DNA of 64,000 nucleotides, taken from positions 62,001-126,000 of the forward strand of contig NZ_BGZH01000004.1 of NCBI RefSeq assembly GCF_009617755.1, read 5' to 3'. The stretch is from Marinobacter salsuginis (lineage in GTDB: Bacteria > Pseudomonadota > Gammaproteobacteria > Pseudomonadales > Oleiphilaceae). Under the pieces are notes generated by a model. The model did no database searches. It was not told the DNA's origin and saw only the letters and a program-made list of their open reading frames with translations. The translations under genes and the position numbers were made by a program. Of this stretch, positions 11,205 through 20,502 are shown piece after piece; the stretch's first letter is position 1; each line of letters begins with the position of its first letter.

Positions 11205-11228
11205 AAAAAGCGCCCGAAGGCGCTTTCT
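11205..11228 (-). terminator. rpmE terminator
   Basis: AAAGCGCC at 11207-11214 pairs with GGCGCTTT at 11219-11226 around a four-base loop that reads TTCG on the minus strand. The stem is followed there by six T residues. It lies about 20 bases past the rpmE stop. Confidence 0.92.
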
Positions 11229-11244
11229 CTTACATCCAGTGCGA

Positions 11245-11466
11245 TCAGTCTTTTTTGCCGCCGATGCGGCCACCGAAACGCTTCTGGAAACGGTCGATAC
11301 GACCACCGGTATCCATAACTTTCTGCTTGCCAGTGTAGAACGGGTGGCACTGGGAACATACGTCCAGCTGCAGATCATGGGTGTAGGTAGAGCGAGTCTT
11401 GAACGTGTTACCGCAGGAACAGGTGGCGGTAATCTCTTCGTACTTGGGGTGGATACCTTCTTTCAT
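11245..11466 (-). CDS. rpmE: 50S ribosomal protein L31, zinc-binding form
   Basis: L31 sits at the subunit bridge of the ribosome. The 73 residues and the four cysteines (C16, C18, C37, C40 in CSCG and [12 protein letters not shown]) identify the zinc-containing C+ paralogue. Such forms are often replaced by a zinc-free version under zinc limitation; no second copy is in this window. It has its own promoter and terminator and is divergent from priA, as in Pseudomonas. Confidence 0.97.
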   Translation of the reverse strand: MKEGIHPKYEEITATCSCGNTFKTRSTYTHDLQLDVCSQCHPFYTGKQKVMDTGGRIDRFQKRFGGRIGGKKD

Positions 11467-11595
11467 GGTGAACCTCGTTAGGTCATGCCGCTACCTGATC
11501 GCGGGGCATCTTGATTACCCAGGCGCCAGGCACCGCACGTTTGAATCAATTGAGAAGACGGGGCACAATCATGCCCAGCCGGAAACAGACCGCGA

Positions 11596-11624
11596 ATCTT
11601 ACTTGCAATTAGTGTCGCAGGCAA
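11596..11624 (-). promoter_or_regulatory. sigma-70 promoter for rpmE
   Basis: Read on the minus strand, TTGCCT (11619-11624) and TAAGAT (11596-11601) are separated by exactly 17 bases. This places the rpmE transcript start near 11589, giving a leader of about 120 bases. Each hexamer matches the consensus well. Confidence 0.65.
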
Positions 11625-11718
11625 GCACCACCCTGACTTCCGGACCCGCCCATTCCGGATTTCGCGGCTGAGCGCCGACTGAAACAGGATAAGGAAAAAC
11701 CGTGACACCTCTCATCCA

Positions 11719-13905
11719 GTGGAGCACTCAGTGCCATTGATTGCACGCATCGCCCTGAATCGTCCTCTGCGTCGACTCTTTGATTACATTATTCCAGAAG
11801 ACCTTGAGTTGACGCCGGGCCAGAGAGTGCGAATCCCCTTTGGCCGACAGCAGGCAACGGGCCTGGTTGTAGAGGTGGGGGTTGAACCGCCCCCTGGCAT
11901 AAAGCTCAAGCCGCTGTCCTCGGCAATCGAGGAGTGGCCGGCATTACCGCAAGAAACGTTCAAACTTCTCAGCTGGGCGAGCGACTATTATCAGCACCCC
12001 TTGGGCGAATGCCTGTTCACCGCCCTGCCCCCCGCCCTCAGGCGGGGGCGAATCGCCGAAGAGAAAACGGAGCAGTGGTGGCATACACGTGACCATACTG
12101 CGACCTTGCCCGCAAAAGCCCATAAACAGAAGGCGCTTTTCGATTGGCTACGCCAACACCCGAGGGGTGCCCCGACAAAGGATATCCTGCAGGCCGGTTT
12201 CTCCCGGGCGCAACTCAATGCACTACGCGAGAAGCAGCTGATTGAGCCGATTTTGCCGCCCCGGCCGAATTCACTTGAACAAGATTCTGAGCTTGATGCT
12301 CGAAGACCCGAACTATCCGCGGCCCAGGCTTTAGCCGCAGAAGAGCTGGCTGTTCCCGATGAAGGGTTTGGCGTCTCACTCTTATACGGCATCACCGGCA
12401 GCGGAAAAACCGAGATCTACCTGCACTATTTAAAGGAACACCTCAACGCCCGGGACCAGGCCCTGGTGCTGGTTCCGGAGATCAATCTTACCCCGCAAAC
12501 GGTTGCTCGATTCCAACACTACTTCGGCAGCCGAATTGTCGTATGGCACTCGGCCCTCAACGACGGTGAGCGCCTGACAACCTGGCTGAAAGTCCGCAAC
12601 GGTGAGCCGGTTATCCTGGTAGGCACCCGATCGGCGGTTTTGCTGCCCTTCACTAATCTGCGCACAATCATTGTCGATGAGGAGCATGACAGTTCGTACA
12701 AACAGGGTGAAGGTTTCCGTTATTCCGGTCGCGACCTGGCAGTCTATCGAGCCCACCAGAACAACTGCCCCATCATCCTCGGATCGGCGACTCCGTCACT
12801 GGAATCCGTGCATAACGCGGAGCAGGCCAAATATCATCTGGTGAGGCTTGAGGAACGGGCCGGCAATGCAGCTCCACCCGACATCAGTCTGCTGGACATT
12901 CGCAGCCGCCCCCTGGAGGGCGGCCTGTCCCGGCCCGCCCTGACCGCCATAGAGCAGACCCTTACAAAAGGCGAGCAGGCGCTGGTCTTTGTCAATCGAC
13001 GGGGCTTTGCCCCGGTGATGATGTGCTTCGACTGCGGCCACATGGTCGAGTGCCCCCGGTGCGATACCCGCCTGACCTACCACCGCCGGGACCGGGCCAT
13101 GCGGTGCCACCACTGCGACTACCAAATGGCTGCCACAGAACACTGCCCGAAATGCCACAGCGATGCCTTCAAACCTGTCGGCCAGGGCACAGAAAGGACC
13201 GAAGACATACTCGCCAGCGCTTTCCCGGACACTCCTGTGGTACGGGTGGATCGCGACAGCACTCAGCGCAAAGGCAGCATTCAGGGCATTCTGAAGCAGG
13301 TGAACAGCGGTAAACCCTGCGTGCTCGTCGGTACCCAGATGCTGGCCAAAGGACACGACTTCCCGAACGTCACACTCGTGGTCGTGGTCAACGCCGACGG
13401 CGGACTTTTCAGCGTGGATTTTCGCGCACCCGAACAGCTTATCCAGACCCTTTTGCAAGTCAGCGGCCGCGCCGGCCGCGGCACAAAACCCGGCAAAGTC
13501 CTGGTACAAACCTGCCACAGCGACCACCCCTTACTGCGGACGCTTTGCGAAGGCCGATATCTCGATATCGCCGACCAACTCCTGAAAGAGCGCGAAGAAG
13601 GTCAGTTTCCGCCGTTCCGGGCTATGGCTATCTTCAGAGCAGAAGCCGATACCATGGAGAAGAGCCTTCAGGTACTGGACACAATAAAGCCCCTCACCAA
13701 CGCTGCAGGCATCGAAACCTGGGGACCACTGCCCGCCATGATTGCCCGGCGTGCCGACAAGCACCGGGCTCAGCTTGTCCTCAACGCCCGAAACAGGAAA
13801 AAACTGAATCAATTGTTAACCGGAATCTGCCAGGAGCTTGACCAGAGAAAGCTACCTGCCGGCACAAAATGGATGATTGATGTTGATCCGCAGGAAACCG
13901 GGTAA
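11719..13905 (+). CDS. priA: primosomal protein N' (replication restart helicase PriA)
   Basis: PriA recognises stalled forks and reloads the replicative helicase. The N-terminal 3'-DNA-binding domain (about 1-110) is followed by Walker A GITGSGKTEIY near residue 225, the helicase motif VDEEHDSSYKQ and SATPS. The cysteine cluster binds two zinc ions (CFDCGHMVECPRC, then CHHCDYQ and CPKC). The C-terminal motif is QVSGRAGRG. The 728 residues match E. coli (about 732). The start is a GTG at 11719; a second in-frame GTG at 11731 is also possible. Confidence 0.96.
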   Translation: MEHSVPLIARIALNRPLRRLFDYIIPEDLELTPGQRVRIPFGRQQATGLVVEVGVEPPPGIKLKPLSSAIEEWPALPQETFKLLSWASDYYQHPLGECLFTALPPALRRGRIAEEKTEQWWHTRDHTATLPAKAHKQKALFDWLRQHPRGAPTKDILQAGFSRAQLNALREKQLIEPILPPRPNSLEQDSELDARRPELSAAQALAAEELAVPDEGFGVSLLYGITGSGKTEIYLHYLKEHLNARDQALVLVPEINLTPQTVARFQHYFGSRIVVWHSALNDGERLTTWLKVRNGEPVILVGTRSAVLLPFTNLRTIIVDEEHDSSYKQGEGFRYSGRDLAVYRAHQNNCPIILGSATPSLESVHNAEQAKYHLVRLEERAGNAAPPDISLLDIRSRPLEGGLSRPALTAIEQTLTKGEQALVFVNRRGFAPVMMCFDCGHMVECPRCDTRLTYHRRDRAMRCHHCDYQMAATEHCPKCHSDAFKPVGQGTERTEDILASAFPDTPVVRVDRDSTQRKGSIQGILKQVNSGKPCVLVGTQMLAKGHDFPNVTLVVVVNADGGLFSVDFRAPEQLIQTLLQVSGRAGRGTKPGKVLVQTCHSDHPLLRTLCEGRYLDIADQLLKEREEGQFPPFRAMAIFRAEADTMEKSLQVLDTIKPLTNAAGIETWGPLPAMIARRADKHRAQLVLNARNRKKLNQLLTGICQELDQRKLPAGTKWMIDVDPQETG

Positions 13906-14014
13906 AGAAGCTCATCTCGCCCTCAGAAATGTGAGCTACTGCCACGAACATAAAATCGTTACAAAGTTTTTCACAAAATGGCGTAACCTTGAGCGACGAT
14001 AAATTTCGATGTGC

Positions 14015-14020
14015 TATGAT
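14015..14020 (+). promoter_or_regulatory. candidate extended -10 promoter for the Ig-like lipoprotein gene
   Basis: TGCTATGAT ends at 14020 and matches an extended -10 (TG-N-TATAAT). A TTGAGC hexamer at about 13989 is spaced too far away to be a good -35. The 213-base gap from the end of priA holds nothing else that I recognise except a weak GCTCA/TGAGC inverted repeat at about 13910-13935. Confidence 0.35.
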
Positions 14021-14118
14021 TTCAGCGAACTAGCATTTTGTCTTATCAGGCTCCCTGAACTCTAAAGGGACTCGGGCGAGACCAAGATAAACGACACTTA
14101 CGGAAAGTGGAGATAACA

Positions 14119-15999
14119 ATGTCGGGGAAATTTGGCTTAACCATGGCAGCCAGCCTTCTGTCTCTTTTGCTCGTTGCCTGTGGCGGCGACAGCGGTTCCT
14201 CACCTCTTGCGGGACCTGGTAACAACAACGGTGGCGGGGATGATGACGGAGGACAGGTTACTGCCGGCTCGATCAATCTACTTTCCGATTCGCCTCAGAT
14301 TGGCACTGCTGCCAACTCTCAGGTCACACTGACGGCAACTGTCCAGGATAGCAACGGCATCCTGTTGCCAGAAGTTCCAGTTACATTCAGCACCAGCGGC
14401 GCGGCACTTCAGGTTGTAAATGCGGTAACTGACCCTAACGGCAACGCCCAGGCAATATTGACCAACTCAAGCAATCCCCAGAACCGTACCATTTCAGTAA
14501 CCGCCACGGCAGGAGGTCAGTCCGATACTGTATCTGTTCAGGCGACCGGTACGGGCATTTCCATTTCCGGGCCCACCGCAGTCTCAATTGGAGCCACTGC
14601 AAGTTACACCGTTCGACTGACCGATTCGAATGGCAACGGCATAAGCGGGGAAACTGTCAGTGTTTCAAGCAGCGGTTCAAATACGCTGACCAGCGCCTCT
14701 CAGACTACCAGTGCAACCGGCACTGTATCGCTGGGCTTTACAGCCAACACCGGCGGTACCGACACGATTACGGTGTCCGCGTACAGCGGAAGCAGCACGG
14801 TACAAGCCTCTATTGACGTACAGGTCGACCAGGACAGCTTCCTGTTTAACGACCCAGACCCTACTCAGATTGAAACGGTTAACCTGAACACTCCTGAGAC
14901 AGTAACAGTTGTTCTGACCTCCGGCGGCGCCCCAGTAAACGGCGAGACCATTACCTTCTCCGCGACCCGTGGCACGCTGAGCGCCACACAGGTTTCAACT
15001 GCCAACGGCGAAGCTTCTGTTGACATCAGCTCTTCCACCGCCGGACCGTCCATCATCTCCGCCACCACCGCTGACGGATTGACGGCGACCCGACAGATCG
15101 AGTTCGTTGCAACCAACCCGACCAGCCTTATCATTCAGGCAAACGACACTCAACTGAACCCACAACAGGAAACTGAGGTCACAGCGGTTCTACGAGACGC
15201 ACAAAATAACCTTGTGAAAGGCCAGCCTGTTACGTTCAGCATCGTGACAGATGAAAGTAATGGGCAGCTTTTAGAGTCCCAGGCGACCACGGACTCCCTC
15301 GGCCGAGCGACCGTTACTTACCAGGCTGGGAACAGCGGAACAGCCAGCGACGGCGTAGTTATCCAAGCTCAGACGAGCGCTGGAACTCAGCCATCTTCAA
15401 CCATCTCACTGACCGTTGGCGGGCAAGCCTTGCGCATCACTCTAGGCACCGGGAATGAAATCATTGAGCCGGACAGTGTTCGTTATGATCGGGAATGGGT
15501 TGCTTTCGTAACCGACGTGAACGGCGCACCCGTTAGTGGTGTTAATGTCGAGCTGAAGCTACTACCGATCTCTTATGGTAAAGGGGTTTACGTTGCCACA
15601 GATATCGATGGAGATGGGGAGCCAGACCAGTGGGTTCCCAATCGCTCAGCAACCTGCGATGCAGAGGACGTCAACCTGAACGGGATTCTTGACCAGAACG
15701 AAGACCAGAACAACAACCAGAAGCTCGAGCCGTCCAACGATGCGACCTTTGCTCCCGCAACGCTGACGACAGGCGATGATGGCTCGGCAATGTTCTCCCT
15801 GCTATACCCACAAAGTAACTGTTCTTGGGCTGACTTCCGCTTGACGGCTACAGTAGAGGTCGAAGGATCCGAGAGCCAGGGAACCGCAGAATTCACGCTG
15901 TCGTGCTCTGCTTCTGACCTGAATAACATTGAAGCTTCGCCTCCCGGAGGAATCGAAAGCAAATACGGCTCTGCAGCCATTTGCTCAGATCCGAATTAA
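14119..15999 (+). CDS. lipoprotein with bacterial Ig-like (invasin/Big_1-type) repeats
   Basis: A predicted surface or periplasmic lipoprotein of 626 residues. ATG at 14119 is preferred over GTG at 14107 because GGAG lies a few bases upstream. The lipobox LLLVAC puts the acylated Cys at residue 21, followed by a Gly/Asn/Asp-rich spacer. Four or so Ig-like repeats follow, each with the invasin-type pattern VTLTATVQDSNG, PVTFSTSG, DPNGNAQAIL. The C-terminal region has two acidic loops: DIDGDGEPD from residue 495, and DVNLNGILDQNED from residue 517, the latter an EF-hand-like calcium pattern. It sits between priA and argS, which are otherwise close neighbours in Pseudomonas, and has its own promoter region and a strong terminator. 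The function is unknown; adhesion is an inference. Confidence 0.85.
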   Translation: MSGKFGLTMAASLLSLLLVACGGDSGSSPLAGPGNNNGGGDDDGGQVTAGSINLLSDSPQIGTAANSQVTLTATVQDSNGILLPEVPVTFSTSGAALQVVNAVTDPNGNAQAILTNSSNPQNRTISVTATAGGQSDTVSVQATGTGISISGPTAVSIGATASYTVRLTDSNGNGISGETVSVSSSGSNTLTSASQTTSATGTVSLGFTANTGGTDTITVSAYSGSSTVQASIDVQVDQDSFLFNDPDPTQIETVNLNTPETVTVVLTSGGAPVNGETITFSATRGTLSATQVSTANGEASVDISSSTAGPSIISATTADGLTATRQIEFVATNPTSLIIQANDTQLNPQQETEVTAVLRDAQNNLVKGQPVTFSIVTDESNGQLLESQATTDSLGRATVTYQAGNSGTASDGVVIQAQTSAGTQPSSTISLTVGGQALRITLGTGNEIIEPDSVRYDREWVAFVTDVNGAPVSGVNVELKLLPISYGKGVYVATDIDGDGEPDQWVPNRSATCDAEDVNLNGILDQNEDQNNNQKLEPSNDATFAPATLTTGDDGSAMFSLLYPQSNCSWADFRLTATVEVEGSESQGTAEFTLSCSASDLNNIEASPPGGIESKYGSAAICSDPN

Positions 16000-16016
16000 A
16001 AGCCAAGACCTAGAGA

Positions 16017-16050
16017 AAAGAGCCCGGGGACCAAAAACCCCGGGCTCTTT
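16017..16050 (+). terminator. terminator after the Ig-like lipoprotein gene
   Basis: AAAGAGCCCGGGG at 16017-16029 pairs perfectly with CCCCGGGCTCTTT at 16038-16050 around an eight-base A-rich loop. It begins 18 bases after the stop codon and insulates argS from this gene. Confidence 0.92.
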
Positions 16051-16153
16051 GGTTTGAGAATAGGCTACCTTTCCGCGATAATAGCCGCCTTCTGTTTTCA
16101 AAGGGCCTCCTGCCCCGAACCCAATTCTTCTGTAGACCGAGTCATCTGACAGC

Positions 16154-17839
16154 ATGAAAGAGACCGTTTCCAATCTGCTCCAGTCCGCGCTGGCAGCACT
16201 CCAAGCCGATGGCACCCTGCCTGCGGACCACTCCTTCACTCCACAGGTTGGCAATACCAAGGACAAGTCCCATGGCGACTATGCCTGTAACATTGCCCTG
16301 GTTGCTTCAAAAGCCGCCGGTTGCCCGCCTCGCAAACTTGCGGAGGCGCTTGTCGGGAAACTGCCGCAGAGCAAAGCGGTGGAGAAAGTGGAAATTGCCG
16401 GGCCCGGTTTCATCAACTTCTTTATGAGCACTGCCAGTGCTTTTGAAGTGGTCAACACCATACTGGATGAGGGCGAACGCTTCGGCCGCAACAATCAGGG
16501 CCAGGGCGAAAAAGTTCAGGTGGAGTTTGTTTCCGCCAATCCCACCGGCCCCCTCCACGTTGGTCACGGCCGTGGCGCGGCGATTGGCGACTGCCTCTGC
16601 CGGCTGCTGGAAGCCAACGGGTACGATGTAACCCGGGAGTTCTATTACAACGACGCTGGCGCCCAGATTGATAACCTGGCGCTCTCTGTTCAGTCGCGGG
16701 CAAAAGGTCTGACGCCGGACGACGAGAGCTGGCCGGCGGATGGCTACCGGGGCGATTATATCGTTGATGTTGCCAAGGCCTACCTTGCGGGCGACACCGT
16801 TACCGCGGACGACCGGGAAGTAACCGCCAAGGCAGACCCGGAAGACCGCGATGCCATCCGCGAATTCGCCGTCGCCTACCTGCGCCGGGAGCAGGATTTG
16901 GATCTGAAAGCCTTTGGCGTTCAGTTTGATGTCTATTTCCTGGAGTCCTCCCTGTATGAGGACGGCAAGGTTGAAGCCACGGTCAAGCGGCTGCAGGAAA
17001 ACGGCTACACCTATGAGCAGGATGGTGCCATGTGGCTGAAAACCACCGAGTTTGGCGATGACAAAGACCGGGTCATGCGCAAGAAGGACGGTGGCTACAC
17101 CTACTTCCTGCCGGATGTTGCCTATCACCTGGACAAGTGGCAACGGGGTTTTACCACCGTTATCAACGAACAAGGTGCCGACCACCACTCTACCGTTACC
17201 CGCGTTCGCGCCGGCTTGCAGGCGCTGAATGCCGGCATTCCGGAAGGCTGGCCGGACTACGTACTGCACCAGATGGTCATGGTGACCCGCTCAGGCCAGG
17301 AGGTAAAAATCTCCAAACGCGCTGGCAGTTACGTGACCGTCCGGGACCTGATTGATGAAGTTGGCCGCGATGCAACCCGGTTCTTCCTGGCCGCGCGTCG
17401 GGTGGATTCCCAGTTGACCTTCGATATCGATCTGGCTCGCTCCCAGACCAATGAGAACCCGGTTTATTACGTGCAGTATGCCCACGCGCGCATCTGTAGC
17501 GTGCTTCGAAAACTGGCTGAGGAGGGCGTGGAGCGTGACCGCAACGAATGCATCGGTGACCTTTCACTGTTAACCCTTGATGAGGAAAAGGACCTGGCCA
17601 ACCAGTTGGCCAAGTATCCGGAACTCATTGCCAACTCCGCCGCGCAGCGTGAGCCGCACCACCTGACGCACTACCTGCGGGATCTGGCAGGCCAGTTCCA
17701 CACGTATTACAACGCCCATAAGGTATTGATTGAAGATACCGCCGTTCGTGATGCCAGGGTCAGCCTCTACCTTGCCATCCGGCAGGTCATCGCCAACGGT
17801 CTGGACCTGCTGGGCGTCAGCGCACCGGAAGAGATGTAA
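16154..17839 (+). CDS. argS: arginyl-tRNA synthetase
   Basis: Class I synthetase charging tRNA-Arg. The additional N-terminal domain (about 1-90) is followed by the HIGH motif in its usual form ([17 protein letters not shown], about residues 130-147). The ArgRS core includes [13 protein letters not shown] and INEQGADHH, and the KMSKS equivalent is [13 protein letters not shown]. The C-terminal anticodon-binding domain has [11 protein letters not shown] and [19 protein letters not shown]. The 561 residues are usual. The ribosome binding site before 16154 is weak. The SPOR gene starts 6 bases after the stop. Confidence 0.97.
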   Translation: MKETVSNLLQSALAALQADGTLPADHSFTPQVGNTKDKSHGDYACNIALVASKAAGCPPRKLAEALVGKLPQSKAVEKVEIAGPGFINFFMSTASAFEVVNTILDEGERFGRNNQGQGEKVQVEFVSANPTGPLHVGHGRGAAIGDCLCRLLEANGYDVTREFYYNDAGAQIDNLALSVQSRAKGLTPDDESWPADGYRGDYIVDVAKAYLAGDTVTADDREVTAKADPEDRDAIREFAVAYLRREQDLDLKAFGVQFDVYFLESSLYEDGKVEATVKRLQENGYTYEQDGAMWLKTTEFGDDKDRVMRKKDGGYTYFLPDVAYHLDKWQRGFTTVINEQGADHHSTVTRVRAGLQALNAGIPEGWPDYVLHQMVMVTRSGQEVKISKRAGSYVTVRDLIDEVGRDATRFFLAARRVDSQLTFDIDLARSQTNENPVYYVQYAHARICSVLRKLAEEGVERDRNECIGDLSLLTLDEEKDLANQLAKYPELIANSAAQREPHHLTHYLRDLAGQFHTYYNAHKVLIEDTAVRDARVSLYLAIRQVIANGLDLLGVSAPEEM

Positions 17840-17844
17840 AACGA

Positions 17845-18483
17845 ATGTCCCGAGATTACGCCCGCAAGGACAGACCTTCCAAGGCCTCGGCCACTTCGCG
17901 CAAAAAGCCCGCGAGACAGGCAAAGCCGAAGGCCGCCCGGCCAAAGCCAGCGGCCAGTGCCCGCTCCCAGCACGGCGGTCTGTCACTCAAGTGGATACTC
18001 TCCCTCGCAGCCGTGGGCGGCTTTATCGGGTTTATCGTCTACCTGAACTCTTTGCCAACGAGCCCGCATTCCCAGCAGCCGGCAGTCATCGAAAAGCCGG
18101 CCCAGAAACCGGCGAAAACGCCTGCAGAGACCGCGAAAGCAGAAGATAAACCCGGGTTCCGCTTCTACGAAATGCTGCCGGAATCCGAGGTTGTGCCGCC
18201 CAAAGTCGAAGAATACACGCCCGGACCAACGCAAACAGATTTCAATTATCTGCTTCAATCCGGCTCCTTCCGCAGCAAGGAAGACGCGGAACGACAGCGG
18301 GCGCAGATCGCTTTCCAGGGTTTGCGGGCAAGCACCCAGAGGATTGACCTGGACAATGGCTCCGTCTGGTACCGCGTCAATGTTGGCCCCTTCACCTCCC
18401 GAAGCCAGATGAATTCTGCTATCGACAAACTGGTTTCTCTGAATATCCAGCCACTGGTCCGGAAGATTCCCAAGGAAGGCTGA
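17845..18483 (+). CDS. SPOR-domain protein, FtsN-like
   Basis: A 212-residue bitopic inner-membrane protein. A very basic Lys/Arg/Ala/Pro-rich cytoplasmic tail (1-48) leads into a transmembrane helix (about 50-70, KWILSLAAVGGFIGFIVYL). A proline-rich periplasmic linker follows, then a C-terminal SPOR domain (about 135-208, FNYLLQSGSFRSKEDAERQ and VNVGPFTSRSQ). SPOR domains bind denuded septal glycan, so a role in division is likely. It lies 5 bases after argS and upstream of hslV, the Pseudomonas position. Whether it is the true FtsN cannot be decided here. Confidence 0.9.
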   Translation: MSRDYARKDRPSKASATSRKKPARQAKPKAARPKPAASARSQHGGLSLKWILSLAAVGGFIGFIVYLNSLPTSPHSQQPAVIEKPAQKPAKTPAETAKAEDKPGFRFYEMLPESEVVPPKVEEYTPGPTQTDFNYLLQSGSFRSKEDAERQRAQIAFQGLRASTQRIDLDNGSVWYRVNVGPFTSRSQMNSAIDKLVSLNIQPLVRKIPKEG

Positions 18484-18574
18484 TCTGTCCGGGCCTGGTG
18501 CGAACACCTTGAATTCGCACCAGAAGCCACCATAACAACGGGATACCAATTTCAATCAGGCAATTGGAGCCCAA

Positions 18575-19105
18575 ATGACTACCATTCTTTCCGTCAGGCG
18601 CGATGACGAAGTTGCCATGGGTGGCGACGGCCAGGTTTCCCTGGGCAACACCGTAATGAAAGGCAATGCCCGGAAGGTACGCCGTCTATACAACGGCAAG
18701 GTGATCGCCGGTTTTGCGGGCGGCACCGCCGATGCGTTTACCCTTTTTGAGCGTTTTGAAGCCCAGCTTGAGAAGCATCAGGGCAACCTGACCCGAGCCG
18801 CTGTGGAGTTGGCGAAAGACTGGCGAACAGACCGGGCGTTGCGAAGGCTCGAGGCCCTGCTGGCCGTTGCGGACAAAACCGCCTCACTGATCATAACCGG
18901 CAACGGCGATGTGATCGAGCCGGAGCAGGGACTGATTGCCATCGGTTCGGGCGGTCCCTTTGCCCAGGCCTCAGCCCGGGCCCTGCTGGAAAACACCGAC
19001 CTGTCAGCACACGAGATTGTTGAAAAAGGTCTGGATATCGCCGCCGACATCTGTATCTACACCAACCACAATCGCACCCTTGAAGTGCTCTCCAAAAACG
19101 ACTGA
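18575..19105 (+). CDS. hslV: ATP-dependent protease subunit HslV
   Basis: The proteolytic core of the HslVU protease, a proteasome-like two-ring hexamer. Translation starts [20 protein letters not shown]; after Met removal Thr2 becomes the N-terminal nucleophile. Other family motifs are [20 protein letters not shown] and [17 protein letters not shown]. The 176 residues are typical. GGAG is placed five bases before the ATG. HslU follows after 12 bases in the same operon. Confidence 0.98.
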   Translation: MTTILSVRRDDEVAMGGDGQVSLGNTVMKGNARKVRRLYNGKVIAGFAGGTADAFTLFERFEAQLEKHQGNLTRAAVELAKDWRTDRALRRLEALLAVADKTASLIITGNGDVIEPEQGLIAIGSGGPFAQASARALLENTDLSAHEIVEKGLDIAADICIYTNHNRTLEVLSKND

Positions 19106-19117
19106 TCCGGAGCGACC

Positions 19118-20446
19118 ATGTCTGCAATGACTCCCCGTGAGATTGTCCACGAGCTCAACAAACACATCGTGGGCCAGGAAGAAGCCAAGCGGGCGGTGGC
19201 CATCGCCCTTAGAAATCGCTGGCGCCGGATGCAGCTGGACAGCAGCCTGCGCGATGAGATCACTCCCAAGAACATCCTGATGATCGGTCCCACGGGTGTG
19301 GGTAAAACCGAGATTGCACGGCGCCTCGCCAAACTGGCCGATGCCCCGTTTCTGAAAGTGGAGGCCACCAAATTCACCGAAGTCGGCTACGTCGGCCGCG
19401 ACGTGGAATCCATTATCCGCGATCTAGCGGATATGGCTGTCAAAATGCTGCGCGAAGCAGAGATGAAACGCCACGAGGAGCGGGCACTGGATGCCGCGGA
19501 AGAGCGTATTCTGGACGCATTGATCCCGCCGCCCCGGGATTTCGGCGAAGACAGCCAGCGCACCTCTGATTCCTCCACTCGCCAGCTATTCCGTAAGAAA
19601 CTCCGCGAGGGCGAGCTGGATGACAAGGAAATCGAGATCGACCTGCGCAACTCCAGCGCCGGGGTGGAAATCATGGCACCTCCAGGCATGGAGGAGATGA
19701 CTAATCAGCTGCAGAGCATGTTCTCAAACCTGTCCTCCGACAAGCGCAAGACCCGAAAGATGAAGGTTGCGGACGCGCTGAAGCGGGCCAAAGAAGAAGA
19801 GGCTGCCAAGCTGGTCAACGAAGAAGAAATCAAACAGAAAGCGATCCAGGCGGTGGAACAGAATGGCATCGTGTTCGTGGATGAGATCGACAAGGTGGCC
19901 AAACGGTCCGAAAACACCTCGTCAGATGTCTCCCGCGAGGGCGTTCAGCGCGATCTGCTACCGCTGATCGAAGGCAGCACCGTGAGCACGAAATATGGAT
20001 CTGTGCGCACCGATCATATTCTGTTTATCGCCTCCGGCGCGTTCCATCTGTCCAAGCCCTCGGATCTGATTCCGGAGCTGCAGGGCCGCTTGCCGATCCG
20101 TGTTGAACTTCAGGCACTGACACCCGAGGACTTCAAGCGCATCCTGACCGAACCGGATGCCTCCCTGGTGCAGCAGTACGAAGCGCTGATGCTGACTGAA
20201 GGTGTGAAACTGACCTTCCGGGAAGATGCCATTGCCCGAATTGCCGAGGTTGCCTGGAAGGTAAACGAGAGCACAGAAAACATCGGTGCCCGTCGGCTGC
20301 ATACCGTCCTTGAGCGGTTGCTGGAGACATTGTCCTTCGATGCCGGCGACAAGGTGACCGATGGCTTCGAGGTAACCGCCGAATACGTGGATGAAAAGCT
20401 TGGAGAGTTGTCCGAAGACGAGGATCTGAGCCGGTATATCCTGTAA
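19118..20446 (+). CDS. hslU: ATP-dependent protease ATPase subunit HslU
   Basis: AAA+ unfoldase that feeds substrates to HslV. Walker A is [15 protein letters not shown] near residue 56, Walker B is [12 protein letters not shown] near residue 250, and the pore loop GYVGRDVE follows the Walker A region. The intermediate I-domain spans about 110-240 and is rich in Lys and Glu. The C-terminal tail ends EDLSRYIL, the segment that docks between HslV subunits. The 442 residues are normal. A GGGGTCAGATGA palindrome begins 10 bases after the stop. Confidence 0.98.
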   Translation: MSAMTPREIVHELNKHIVGQEEAKRAVAIALRNRWRRMQLDSSLRDEITPKNILMIGPTGVGKTEIARRLAKLADAPFLKVEATKFTEVGYVGRDVESIIRDLADMAVKMLREAEMKRHEERALDAAEERILDALIPPPRDFGEDSQRTSDSSTRQLFRKKLREGELDDKEIEIDLRNSSAGVEIMAPPGMEEMTNQLQSMFSNLSSDKRKTRKMKVADALKRAKEEEAAKLVNEEEIKQKAIQAVEQNGIVFVDEIDKVAKRSENTSSDVSREGVQRDLLPLIEGSTVSTKYGSVRTDHILFIASGAFHLSKPSDLIPELQGRLPIRVELQALTPEDFKRILTEPDASLVQQYEALMLTEGVKLTFREDAIARIAEVAWKVNESTENIGARRLHTVLERLLETLSFDAGDKVTDGFEVTAEYVDEKLGELSEDEDLSRYIL

Positions 20447-20456
20447 GTGTGAATAC

Positions 20457-20485
20457 GGGGTCAGATGAAACGATCATCTGCCCCC
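20457..20485. repeat. REP-like palindrome, copy 1
   Basis: GGGGTCAGATGA at 20457-20468 pairs with TCATCTGCCCCC at 20474-20485, with one mismatch and a five-base loop. It lies between the convergent ends of hslU (10 bases) and the patatin-like gene (17 bases). It shares the core CAGATGA/TCATCTG with copies at 25560 and 59861. It may act as a two-way terminator, but no T run follows. Confidence 0.75.
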
Positions 20486-20502
20486 TATGCAGCCCCTCAA
20501 TA

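Noticed and set aside
13910..13935. GCTCA/TGAGC inverted repeat past priA as a terminator
   Set aside because: The short arms and long spacer give no stable stem, and no T run follows.
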